64,000 nt of DNA from Sarocladium kiliense (lineage: Eukaryota > Ascomycota > Sordariomycetes > Hypocreales > Sarocladiaceae): the NCBI GenBank assembly GCA_030734395.1, contig JAUZTG010000033.1, positions 62,001-126,000 of the forward strand, given 5' to 3'. The position numbers were made by a program, and so were the translations under genes. Under the pieces are notes generated by a model that saw only the letters and a list, made by a program, of their open reading frames with translations, searched no databases and had not been told where the DNA came from. This document shows positions 44,845-55,090 of this stretch, in pieces; position 1 is the stretch's first letter; each line of letters opens with the position of its first letter.

Positions 44845-46200
44845 ATGACGGGACCGAGCGCTCAGGACGACGGCACGGCCGCACCACCGCCGACCGTGAT
44901 TGGAGATGTCGTGTTCCCGCTGGAACGCAAGTCCCAGATTGACGTGTTGGTAGTTTCTATCGTCTTCATCGTCCTCCCAACAGTAGCTGTTGCCCTACGG
45001 CTCCTCGCACGACATGTTGCTCACCGAAGGTGGATGCTAGTGACTACTGCATCATAGTAGCATGTGTACGTACTCCTCTCAATCATTTCAATCGAAGATT
45101 CTTGGTGCCTGATTGCGACGGAACAAGAAGATGCTGATGGTATCATCCAGGTCCTCGCCAATGCCTTACAGGCTGTCGCGATTGTGCTTGTCTTCGAAGG
45201 CGGCGCCGGTTTCCATTTCAAAGAGATCATGGACAAGTACGGACCAGAACCCATCGAGAAATTCCTCAAGGTAGATATATACAGACCTCACTCCAAATCT
45301 CGACCGAGTGTTTCTAACAGCCACTCCAGATCCTCATCCCTGTACAACTCCTTTGGGCCGTCAGCTTGAGTCTGGTCAAGGCCTCGATCCTACTCATGTA
45401 CACGAAGATTTTCACAATTCGGTCTATGGTCATCACATCCTATGTCACAGGGGGCTTTATCGTTGCTTGGGCGTTAGCGACCGTCCTCTCCGGCTTCCTG
45501 ATCTGCCGCCCCTTCGCCTTGAACTGGGACCAGACGCTGGACGGCACATGCGGAGATCAGGTCCTGTCATACACTATTACAGGCTCCTTGAACTTAGTGA
45601 CTGACGTCGTGGTCTTCATGCTGCCTATGCCGTATCTCTGGGGTCTCCAGCTCAAGCTATACAAGAAGGTTGTGCTCATCATCAACATTCGGAATGGGAC
45701 TCTTGTGAGTATTCAGCACGAAGTATGATTTCCGACAGATACACTGACCATTTCCACCTTCCAGTACCATAATCATTTCTGCCATGCGATTGGTGTCTCT
45801 CCAAGAGCTCGACTACAACGACATCACACACAACATCCCCCACGCCCTCATTTTCGGCGCCCTCGAACCCAGTGTCGGGATCATCCTATCCTGTCTTCCA
45901 CTCCTCCGCCCCCTCCTTGGCCGCTCCAAGTACTCCAGCGACGGCACCGCAGGATACAGCGGCTCTCACGACCTCCCCAGCAATCCAGTACGCAGCGGCA
46001 ACGCCCTCAAAAGCAACGGGTTCGCAGAGCTCGACGACGATTCCTCACAGTACCGGCTGCGCCCTTTGGGGCCCAAGCACACTGTTGCAGTCGGGAACAA
46101 GGCGACAGACCGCAGTAGCGACTTGTCGGACGAACAGTCTTTGAACAATGAAGAGGACAGGTCAGGTATTGTGGTGAAGCAGCATTGGTCTGTGTCGTAA
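44845..46200 (+). pseudogene. fungal rhodopsin-domain membrane protein with two frameshifts
   Basis: Coding blocks are 44845-45065, 45151-45270, 45330-45704 and 45765-46200. They encode a seven-helix protein of the fungal rhodopsin-domain type found in Pth11-like and SAT-like proteins. Landmarks are ALRLLARHV, DASDYCIIVAC, FKEIMDKYGPEPIEKFLK, SLVKASILLMYTKIF, LICRPFALNWD, TDVVVFMLPMPYLWGLQL and RLVSLQELDYNDITHNIPHA. Between LLARHVAHRR and DASDYC one base is missing (near 45030). Near 45685 one extra base separates KKVVLI from FGMGL. The introns fit only when these shifts are allowed. The C-terminus is a long polar tail. Apart from the two indels the gene looks complete; sequence error is an alternative. 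Confidence 0.6.
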
Positions 46201-47525
46201 ACTTGAGCCAGTAGCCCAGGAAGAGCTTTGTAAGGTAAGACTTGGTAAGGGGTACGAACAGCGAGTGAGAAGCCAGCGCTCAATCAATCGATGCTTAAGA
46301 GGGCATGGGTACAGCACGTTTCATGCGTTTGAGAAGCGTGAACAAAAAAGCTGCTAGGTGGAACAATACAACGCCCTTCTGCCACCCGAACAGCATCCTA
46401 GCTTCGGTGATGGCGCCAAACGGACGTATTGGATCGCGCCATTAGCCGCAACGGGAGTCATGCTGCATGGGAGGTCGACTTTACTGGCCAATGCAGTTCA
46501 TGATGCAGGAATGCAATTGAACCGCTAGCGTGAATCTACACACAACGTCCTGAGGGGAAGCGAGGGCCTGATCAGATGTCAGCTGTTGGACAGTCAGATA
46601 GTTATAAGTCACTAGTCTTACAATATCTGCTGCTAGAAGCTAAAATATGGTGAATTTAAGTCGTCATATCCGTCCATGTTCGAAGTGGGAGGAAATGGCA
46701 GGCTGTTGCTGTTGGCAGGTTGCTGTAACGTCAGAAAACCATGCCCCGCCAAGGCTGACTTGCTAGTGTCTGTACATGACACTGCTAGGCCGCTTTTAGA
46801 AATCCTCCGTGGTCCAAGGAAACATGGTAGTGCTCTTCTTCAGGGCAGTACCGAAGTGTCGAAAGTCCTGAAATGTGCTGGTCTAATGTTTTATCGCCAC
46901 CAATGGGGGTGCCCGAAGCATAAATGCGACGGAGTCTCCCGCGTTATTGAGCGATCGGTAGTGGGCTTACTCGGGAGCGGGCAAGTATAGGCCAGCAGCA
47001 CATTGCTGGGGTCCAAGTTGTGTTTGAGGTACATGATCTGCCAGGGCCATCTAATCCGGTTGACTCTGAGGTCCTATGAGCAGGCTGAAATCGCAAGAAC
47101 AGTCAGTTATCAGCTGTGGCGGTAACCACGAAGACTGCGGCGGAGTAGTTCGACGGACATACGGGACAGCTTACCTAACCAGGGCAATCAGGCTGACGTA
47201 CGTGAGCGACGCTCGCCCCTCTTTGACTGGATGCCGACCGGTCTTGCACTTGTGCCAGCTCTCTGTCATTAAGATCAAAATTCACGATTTAACGCACATT
47301 ACCTTCCTTACCTCACAAATTGTCTGGGCCCTTTTGGCTGGTGGTTTGCCGTCACCCGCGGTTAGCGGTAAATGGCCCGAGCGCTCAGGTTTTGGGACGA
47401 ATCAGATGACATCAGAACTAACCCCACTTGCCCTTGGGTTTGGCGGCTCTGACGGGCGAAGCGACCGGAGACGAGGCGGCCAAAAGTTTCACCGCACGCT
47501 ACCTATCCCCGTTTTTTTTTTACAG
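46201..47525. other. 1.3 kb without a supported gene
   Basis: Open frames on both strands show no domain or intron support. The right end carries a T10-ACAG tract (47511-47525) that looks like a 3' splice site for the APRT-like relic. Confidence 0.35.
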
Positions 47526-47950
47526 GACCTGCAAAGGCTAGCGAGCATGGTGCGTTCGATACCTGACTTTCCACGGAGAGGCATCGAGTTCCAACACGTG
47601 CTCAATCTTTCCCAGCAGCTAGGTGGGCTGGCCCTGTGCACGTCCTTGCTGCAAGCTCACTTCGTAGGCGACTGGACCAAGGTTGATGTACTGATTTATT
47701 ATGAGATAGGCGGTCCTGTCTTTGCTTCGGCGTTGGCCGCGCAGGTCGACGTACCACGTTCGGCAAGCCGGTAAGCTCCCACCGCCCACTCTCTCCGTTA
47801 TCAAGCCCTCGTCGTATATCTCGTCTTCGACACCCAGAGGCTCCTCAAGAGAGGAGAGGATCGAGATGGGGTGGGGTGTTGTCCCTAGAGGGTTCATAGG
47901 GGACTCATTGCACGGCGGACTACAGCTTCTACATTGGCATCCACTGGGGT
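47526..47950 (+). pseudogene. adenine phosphoribosyltransferase (APRT)-like relic
   Basis: The frame reads MVRSIPDFPRRGIEFQHVLN, like the APRT signature S-IPDFP-x-(P/R)GI-x-F-x-DI. It continues VDVLIYYEIGGPVFASALAA (family: VD-x-IVG-x-EARGF-x-FG-x2-LA). Near 47755 the frame shifts and QAGKLPPPTLSVIKPSSYIS and EERIEMGWGVVPRG follow, matching RK-x-GKLP...ERIEM. The PRPP-binding loop VVV-x-DDV-x-ATG-x-T that should come next is missing; only a GLQLL remnant follows. The catalytic EARG is altered. It is non-functional purine-salvage-type sequence. Confidence 0.55.
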
Positions 47951-48283
47951 GACGGTCATTCTCCCAATGTTCATCCCTTTCACAAGTTCAAAAATGATTC
48001 CTTAATATGCACTTTCAACCGTACACCAGCACTTACCCGATCCTAAGAACGAGATCATAAGCCTGCATGCATGCGATTCCGCGACCCGCGGTTGGCTATG
48101 CATTCTGATCAATTGACAAATTAGGAAGATGGCAATCAAAGGGATGTCATCCTCCTTGACGTCATAGAATCTGTAGGGCACGTACCACCAACGCCACCTC
48201 TGCTCGCTGTGCGGCTTGCAGCCTCGCTCCTTGAAGTTCTGGTCTATGGTTGTAATAGAATTCACACCTACTACCGTCAGACC

Positions 48284-48502
48284 ATGAGCTCATATCGCCA
48301 CCGCCAAAAGCTTGACCACTCGAAGAAATCGAGGCAGCTACCCCCCACGGCTAGCACTGAGACGCCCCCATCATTTTCTCCTTCTACTGCCAACCAGGCT
48401 ACCTCAAGCGGTCCACTGCGTCAAGGCCTGCCTCTGACTTCCAAGAGACCTCGAATTGGTGTAGTCGCTGCTTGCAACACGTGTCGCCGAAAGAAAATTC
48501 GG
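48284..48502 (+). pseudogene. Zn2Cys6 regulator, first exon only
   Basis: 73 codons end IGVVAACNTCRRKKIR, then GTACAG. The 16684 gene has the same ending (CDACRRKKIR) before its first intron, in the same phase. The second half of the zinc cluster is not found downstream. A short frame near 48575-48670 (LREDSAIHKWATQILDGTTK, then IGWPFNRTN) belongs to something else that I do not recognise. The fragment breaks inside the intron. Confidence 0.6.
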
Positions 48503-48669
48503 GTACAGCCATGATCCCCGGCATCGTCAATCGAGGAATTGCTGACACATTTACCCGATCACTAGCGACGATGGCACTTTACGAGAAGACTCGGCCATAC
48601 ACAAATGGGCCACCCAGATTCTTGATGGCACGACCAAGATTGGCTGGCCCTTCAACAGAACTAACGTAG

Positions 48670-49598
48670 TGGCCCAAGGAAGCAAAGTATAAGGAGTTGG
48701 GTACGTATCTTCTCTCTCATGGAAACCAGCACTTCCCCTGCTCATCGTCACAGGTACGCGGAATCTTGAGAACATAACATCTGGCCTCCACGGGCTAAGC
48801 TCTGCTGTATACACCCGCATTTTTGGTTGGTCGACTGAAAAGCTAGAAGTTCTGCTGGCCCAGGCGAAATGAAGGACCCTTCTATCCATGCATACTGGCC
48901 AATGTGAGGTTACTCGTATAGTTACATGCCTAGACTCGAGGCAGACTTATCTTTTGCTCAACGACAAAGGCTCAATTTACTGCTATCGCATCCAAGGACG
49001 TTACCAAGCTCGTGTATCAATCACATGACTATAAATATCAGCCATCTAAAGCGTCTCTCTCCCTGCCCGAGCGCGGGTTGATAGCTATATTCGTCGCCTC
49101 AGAAACAGCCTAAGAGTCATGTGTAGCCTCTGCTCGGATATCACTATCTTTTAACCACTTGACCTTAATAGCTTAAGGCCATGGCGTGGTATCGGAGAGC
49201 AGATGGTCTTGTGGCAGGGCGTTGCGCGACTAATTCATCAAACACCTGCATCGCTTCATCTTCCCTTCCCAACTATCAAGCACCGTTGAAGCACCGCTAC
49301 CCATAACAAGAAGAAAAAGAAGAAAAAAGAGGACAAGTCCTCCTTTAGCCAAAGCTCAACGAGTGATCACGCTCCAAACAGATCGTCCACATGTGGATGG
49401 CAGGATGTCATGCCTCAAGCTGCTATCCCTGCAGTGCTCGCATTAGGTCGGTCTTGTCCCTCCACATGTGTTCAGGCCTAGTTACTAATGGCCCTGAGCC
49501 TCCTGTTGGGACGGAGGAAGTCGATATGAAGCTGTGACCGACCAGAGGAGACGCCGTAGTTGTCTTGCCATCGCCAGTCAGCAAAGAGATGCTTTTTA
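48670..49598. other. intergenic, nothing recognised
   Basis: No supported frame, repeat array or RNA gene. Confidence 0.4.
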
Positions 49599-50507
49599 CT
49601 ATTGTTGGGGACAGAAGTCTTTCTCGACTTCACCAGGAGCGCCTGCCATGCCTATCCAACTGTTATGGATAGTTTGATCAAGAGGGCTTGAAGAGGTCAT
49701 GGGAGGCCATAAGATTGGGTCGGAGACGATGGGGATGCCATCAATGACGCCTGTCGAAACAGTTGGCACCAGTGGCGTCGATTCGAGCATGGTGTCAAAA
49801 GAGTTGACATCCGGAGCAGAAGTAGCCCAAGGGATGCTCTGCACTGTATTCATCTGCTGGTGCAGAAGATTCGGTTCTCGTCCTAACTGATCGGAGGCGA
49901 TAGAGCATTGAGAGATAGTATCATCGGTAATGGTGTAGTCCATGAAGGAGAAAGGGCTTTGCCTGGATGTCGATGATAGTATGTTGCTGTGGACTGTCGA
50001 GGGAGATGAGCAGGTCTCAGAGTCACCTGATCCAGTACTGTCATGCCTGCCCTGTACCATTATCGTATTGATGTTCAATTCGGAAGCATCATTCCTATCT
50101 CGCATCTTTTCGTAAGCCTCATCGTACGATAAGCCATCCTCTCGCAGCATCTCGAGAATATTATCTCCACTGCCTTCCGAGGCACAGATAGCATCAAGGA
50201 GGCGATCGCGGCGACGAATCTGTTCGCGTAGGGAGGTGGCTTCGTCTTGTAAGCTGCGTTTCGAGGCCCACGTGCGCTGGGTGAAGCGGCAATCGAGGTG
50301 TCGGGCTTGGCAGCGGCCACAAGGTTTCTCACCATCGCACTATACAAATACGATATTAGTAGCCGAATTGAGGGATCAGATAGGGAGGGAGCCTGAACGA
50401 AGACCGGGGTGTACCTTTGCCCTCTTCTCACGACAATGCTCACAAGCGGTACGAGTAATGTACTGACGCTCACGCTTGACAGCTTTTGAGGCCCGAGTCG
50501 AGGTCAT
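49599..50507 (-). CDS. small Zn2Cys6 transcription factor with coiled coil, 2 exons
   Basis: Exon 1 50507-50415 and exon 2 50339-49599 join in phase 0 (intron 75 nt, GTACAC..TATAG) into 277 residues. The cluster is TACEHCREKRAK | CDGEKPCGRCQARHLDC, giving C22-x2-C25-x6-C32-x5-C38-x2-C41-x6-C48, again with an intron inside the cluster. A basic linker (TWASKRS) and a coiled-coil dimerisation helix follow (LQDEATSLREQIRRRDRLLD, residues about 62-81). The C-terminal 180 residues are Ser/Thr/Pro-rich and acidic, as in activation domains. There is no fungal-specific TF domain. Complete, no lesions. Confidence 0.75.
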
Positions 50508-51485
50508 TGTTCCAAATTGGCGGAATACTCTGACGATGCCTAGATGGTGATCGGAGGAGCTAGATGCCGTTGGAAGCACAGCGGCTTAGGTGGGCCAGGA
50601 TCTGGTGAAAGATATTGAGACAGGTTATGAGACAGGTTCGATTATGGGAAGAAGTGCGAGGGATGCAGCCACCTTAGGCAGAACATAACGATGAAGGTAA
50701 CTAAAGACAATAAAATCGTATGACGTCAAAAACAGCACGGTAGCGCTGGGCTGATGTGGAGTGGTCTTAAAGGGGGGGGGGGGGGGGGTTTAACATGGGG
50801 CTTTGTAGGATTGGCTTCTTATGGGATGGGAAACGGGCATTGGAACACTGGAAACAATGGGTCGTGTATCTGTATGTTGGCGGGCGGGCCCCACCTTTAT
50901 CAAGTGTGCACGCACGTCATCCAGTGCACGAGCTGGATGACCCAGCCAATCTCTAAGCAGGATGAGGTCCAGTGCTGGCTGGCGTCCGGACATACCTCCG
51001 GTCAGATACCAGTTATGCTGGCTTTCTTTTGGTCGACAGTGGGGTGCTTTTCTCTGAGATGACTTCACCACAACTTCTTCGGCCGGAGATCAACTCGTGA
51101 CTGTTCAAAAGTCGTGCATGGTCCCAATAGCCACCTCCCAAGCCTGCCGACCCAATTCAGGATTCAGCCTGGCATGATAGGCGGCGATTGCGTGTTGCGG
51201 TCGCATTCTAATGATCGAGCTTTTATAATGGAAGGCGAATGCAGGTCTATTCCCGTCTCGGTACGGTGTACGTCTCAAAATCCGAGACTGAGGTTGATGG
51301 TGTCGTAAGCAGGGGTGTGAATCAGGTTGGTAGATCCACGGTGTCAGTTGTGACTGTGCATACATTTCAGGTTTTGTGAATATGCTGCTACCTTTGAATT
51401 GAGGGTGCCCCAGACGACCCATGAGCACAGTGCGCGTCTGGAAGCCTTGGCCCCTCTAAGGATTAGTCATTCATGTTCCACTCTC
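50508..51485. other. intergenic with a G17 homopolymer at about 50771-50788
   Basis: Besides the G run there is no gene or repeat that I can support. The region ends at the left terminal repeat of the Mutator-like element. Confidence 0.4.
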
Positions 51486-51611
51486 GGCGGCCAATACATG
51501 GGCGCCCGGCCGCCCATTTAATATCGCGCGCCGGGCGCCTTTTTCTGACTAAGCACACTCCGAACGCTGGACACCAACTCGGCTTGGAGGAACATGACAC
51601 ACACCTTTGTT
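51486..51611 (+). repeat. left terminal inverted repeat of the MULE
   Basis: It begins GGCGGCCAATACATGGGCGC, contains a GC-rich palindromic part (GGCGCCCGGCCGCCC) and ends CACACACCTTTGTT. It includes the first six codons of the transposase. Confidence 0.9.
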
Positions 51612-54402
51612 GGTGATGCGCTGCCACCGGAAGGTGTGTACGAGTCACGCGAGTCACTGCTTGCTGCCATTAATACCTGGGCAAAGCCTCGTGGTTATGC
51701 CTTTACCACTGGCAAGTCAACTAGGACCGCCAATGGCCGGATCAAAGTGGTCTACGCGTGTGACCGCAACAAGCCCCCACCAAATGCATCAGTCGACCGA
51801 ACGCGCCGTACCTCCAGCCGACGAACTGGCTGCAAATTTTCAGTATTAGCCAAGCAGTCCTTAGATGGACTCACGTGGGTTCTAAGCCATCGGCCTGACA
51901 AGGACTGCGCATCGCATAATCACCCACCGAGCGAGGATCCGTGTGCGCATCCGGCGCACCGTCGTCTGCAGGACCGAGATGCCACGACCATTGCTCACCT
52001 CGCATCGTCTGGCACAGCGCCAAAGGATATTAGGACCTACCTGCAGAACCACTCGGACACTCTCGCCACTCAACAAGATATATACAACCAGATCGCAGCA
52101 GCTAGGAGAGACTTGCGTCAAGGTCAGAGCAGCATCCAGGCTCTGATCGCCCAATTGTCTGCCGAGGGTTTCATATGCCAGACTCAAATAGACACAAATA
52201 ATCGACTGACGGCCATTTTCTTCGCCCATCCGGACTCCGTAGCGTACCTACAAAGCAACCCCGACGTCTTGTTGCTAGACTGCACCTACAAGACGAACAA
52301 GCATGATATGCCCCTTCTTGATATGGTGGGGGTGGACTCATGCCAACGTTCTTTTTGCATTGCATTTGCCTTTCTCTCAGGTGAATCGGAAGAGGACTAC
52401 TTATGGGCGTTGGAACACCTCAGGTCATTGTACCAATGCGGCCTGCCCTCCGTCGTTTTGACTGACCGGTGTCTAGCTGCCATGAATGCCGCGACGGCTA
52501 GTTTCCCCACCTCCAAAACACTTCTGTGCCTCTGGCATGTCAATAAGGCTGTTCTTCAGCATTGTCGGCCGATTTTTGTGGCGAAAAATAGTTCCAAAGA
52601 CGCGCAAACAGAAGTCCAGCTATGGGAGGCATTCTACGCATCTTGGCACTCGATCGTGGCCTCATCTGACGAGAAGGTGTTTAAGGAACGGCTAACACAG
52701 TTCGAAGCTGAGTATGGCGTCAATTACCTTGATGCTGTGGGCTACGTCAAGACATACTGGCTCGAACCATACAAAGAAATGATTGTCAAGGCGTGGGTGA
52801 ACACTTATCTGCACTTCGACAACGTGGCCACCTCGAGGCAGGTGGGCTACCGACTCGATACTTTGGGACGAAGGCTGAGCTGCATTCTTCAGGGCGGAGG
52901 GCATTCATTCATTGATCAAATCGCACATTAAGAAGTCCAACTTCGACCTCTTTGACGTTTGGCAGGCACTAAAGCACGCCATCGCCAACCAGCTGAAGGA
53001 ACTCAAACATATTCGCGTCTCTCAACAGCTGCGGGCCCCTCTCGATGTCTCAGGCGTGCTGTTTGAGGCAGTACGAGGCTGGGTCTCACACCATGCTCTG
53101 CGTAAGGTGCAAGAACAGCGCCAGTTGCTCCAGCGGCCGGAGAGAGCTCCGTGCAGCCAGATCTTTACTGCCTCACAGGGGCTGCCATGCTCTCACGCAC
53201 TGGAGAGGCTTGGAGAAGAAGGGAAGGCTCTTGCTCTGGAGCATTTCCACCCTCACTGGTACCTCAAGCGAGATGCAGCCCAGCCACGACCGGTCCTAGA
53301 ACCAAGGCGAGTCCAGAGCCATATCCTCCGGAGACCAGGTCAGCCCAAGACGAGCACGAGACGCGAGCCCTCCGCGTTTGAGCTGGTGGAAATCCGGAAG
53401 AGAGTGCCCAGCACATGCAGTGGATGTCACCAAGTTGGCCACATCATGACTTCCAAGAGCTGCCCATTGAGGTTCAAGGATTTGATTGTCCAGACAGCTT
53501 CTTCATCGGGCCCGGTTCCGTCACTGCATACGACACACGAGCCGATCCCTGAGATGCTACCGGCAGATGTGGCGAGAGACACCTCGATGAGCCGCCAGGC
53601 AGTCCCAGTAGAGCCCATGGTGGGGCTTGCCTCTGAGGCCAGTCAAGCAGTTCCTGAGGAGATAGTCACGTCCGGCGAAGACGCTAGACAGTCACCGCTG
53701 AGGTATGACTCGCCCCAGGCAGTGTATCAGAGATATACCACAGCCAGGAGTTCTTGGTATGCAGCACAGCCGGTCGGTGCCCTCAAGACCAACCCCCCCC
53801 CCCACCCCCCCCCCCCCCCACCCCCCCCCCCCCCCACCCCCCCCCCCCCCCACCCCCCCCCCCCCCCACCCCCCCCCCCCCCCACCCCCCCCCCCCCCCA
53901 CCCCCCCCCCCCCCCACCCCCCCCCCCCCCCACCCCCCCCCCCCCCCACCCCCCCCCCCCCCCACCCCCCCCCCCCCCCACCCCCCCCCCCCCCCACCCC
54001 CCCCCCCCCCCACCCCCCCCCCCCCCCACCCCCCCCCCCCCCCACCCCCCCCCCCCCCCACCCCCCCCCCCCCCCACCCCCCCCCCCCCCCACCCCCCCC
54101 CCCCCCCACCCCCCCCCCCCCCCACCCCCCCCCCCCCCCACCCCCCCCCCCCCCCACCCCCCCCCCCCCCCACCCCCCCCCCCCCCCACCCCCCCCCCCC
54201 CCCACCCCCCCCCCCCAAACAAAGGTGTGTGTCATGTTCCTCCAAGCCGAGTTGGTGTCCAGCGTTCGGAGTGTGCTTAGTCAGAAAAAGGCGCCCGGCG
54301 CGCGATATTAAATGGGCGGCCGGGCGCCCATGTATTGGCCGCCCTGGCAAAGGGGCCGGAAGTCAGCCGGGTTTAGCAGTCCCTACCTCACCGAGGCGGT
54401 AA
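51594..54402 (+). CDS. MULE transposase with GC-AG intron and periodic poly-C tail
   Basis: Exon 1 51594-52837; exon 2 from 52893. The intron (52838-52892) starts GCAGGT and ends TTCTTCAG. Only this GC-AG splice gives TSRAEGIHSLIKSHIKKS, and it restores the catalytic Glu. Catalytic residues: D219 (LLLDCTYKTN), D291 (VVLTDRCLAA), E417 (RAEGIH). The CLWHVNKAVLQHC region lies between D2 and E. An N-terminal FAR1/WRKY-GCM1-like zinc region (C80...C105..H) is visible. A SWIM zinc motif (PCSQIF...GLPCSH) and a zinc knuckle (CSGCHQVGH...C) follow. After about residue 710 the frame enters the C15A array and reads Pro/His/Thr. Its length decides which frame and stop are used (54280, 54311 or 54402), the last lying outside the element. 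Upstream domains are intact. Confidence 0.75.
53792..54216 (+). repeat. perfect 16-bp-period (AC15)n array, 26 units
   Basis: From 53804 to 54204 an A occurs exactly every 16 bases, and every other base is C; flanking C runs extend it to 53793-54216. There is no imperfection in 26 units. Because 16 is not a multiple of three, all three frames on both strands stay open, which creates spurious Pro- or Gly-rich ORFs. Confidence 0.95.
54218..54343 (-). repeat. right terminal inverted repeat of the MULE
   Basis: It begins AACAAAGGTGTGTGTCATGT and ends CATGTATTGGCCGCC, the reverse complement of the left repeat. The C array abuts it directly. Confidence 0.9.
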
Positions 54403-55090
54403 CTAACGATACATTGCCTCGACGTTGCCTCGGCCACGTGTAAAATCCTCCTCGACCGACGGTAAAACATTTATAGATCACTACAGTAGCATTTATAGAG
54501 CATATTCTTCAGGCAAGTTCCTGAAGCTGTTACAATCAACTACATCCTCAACACCCACTTACAGCAGGCAACCTTGGCTAAAGGCCTCCTCACTTTCCTA
54601 TTCTGATAATCCCACAAGGCAGTTGAGGCGAACCCGGAAGCTCTTAGCCCCATACTCCAAGGGCTCTGTACGTAAGGAAGCGAGGTCAATGAGCGTAGAG
54701 TCCTTCTAGAAGGGGACCAGAGATAAACTGCATGGTCACCAACACTGAAAGGAACTACCAATCAGGTGCGTGGGGGATGCATCACAGGGACCCGCTTATG
54801 GTCATTACGGGGGACCCGCTTATCCAACCACTATTTGGAGGTATAAGAGGGTGAAACCACTCCATTGAGAGACGGGAGCAATGGTCTTCTTTACATCTAC
54901 ACGATCCTTGATAGAGAGAGACTACAGACAGGGCTAAGCATCAGGCCTACTGCCGGTTACTGTAGACGAGAGACTATAAGAACGGGGGTTAGGGTCAACA
55001 GCCTGGGAGTCTGTTTCTCCTCATACACATACACGGAATAATATAACTCTGAGCGACTCTAGGCTGGAGGCTCTCAGTCTTTCACCCATC
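54344..55090. other. non-coding; possible LTR-like leader
   Basis: It contains a TATA-like GGTATAAGAGGG near 54840, two GGGACCCGCTTAT direct repeats (54789 and 54811), and ends ..CCCATCATGGCATTTGGCGG. The TTTGGCGG-type sequence after a CA dinucleotide resembles the start of a retroelement internal region. No second LTR or polymerase was seen. Confidence 0.25.

Larger units (their letters stand above)
51486..54343 (+). mobile_element. Mutator-like (Hop-type) DNA transposon, complete
   Basis: The 2858-bp element is bounded by 126-bp terminal inverted repeats (51486-51611 and 54218-54343) that are identical as far as I can read. It encodes a MULE transposase. The identity of the ends implies recent activity. 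Flanks (..CCACTCTC and CTGGCAAAG..) do not show the 8-10-bp target duplication expected for MULEs, so one flank may have rearranged. The transposase ATG (51594) lies inside the left repeat. Confidence 0.85.

Noticed and set aside
44160..51440. Short shared motif CCCCAGAC...GAGCACAGTGCG at 44172 and 51408
   Set aside because: About 20 matching bases with no extension on either side; could be chance.
53692..54350. Long Gly- or Pro-rich ORFs on both strands over the C array
   Set aside because: They exist only because a 16-bp repeat of C15A has no stop codons in any frame; they are not independent genes.
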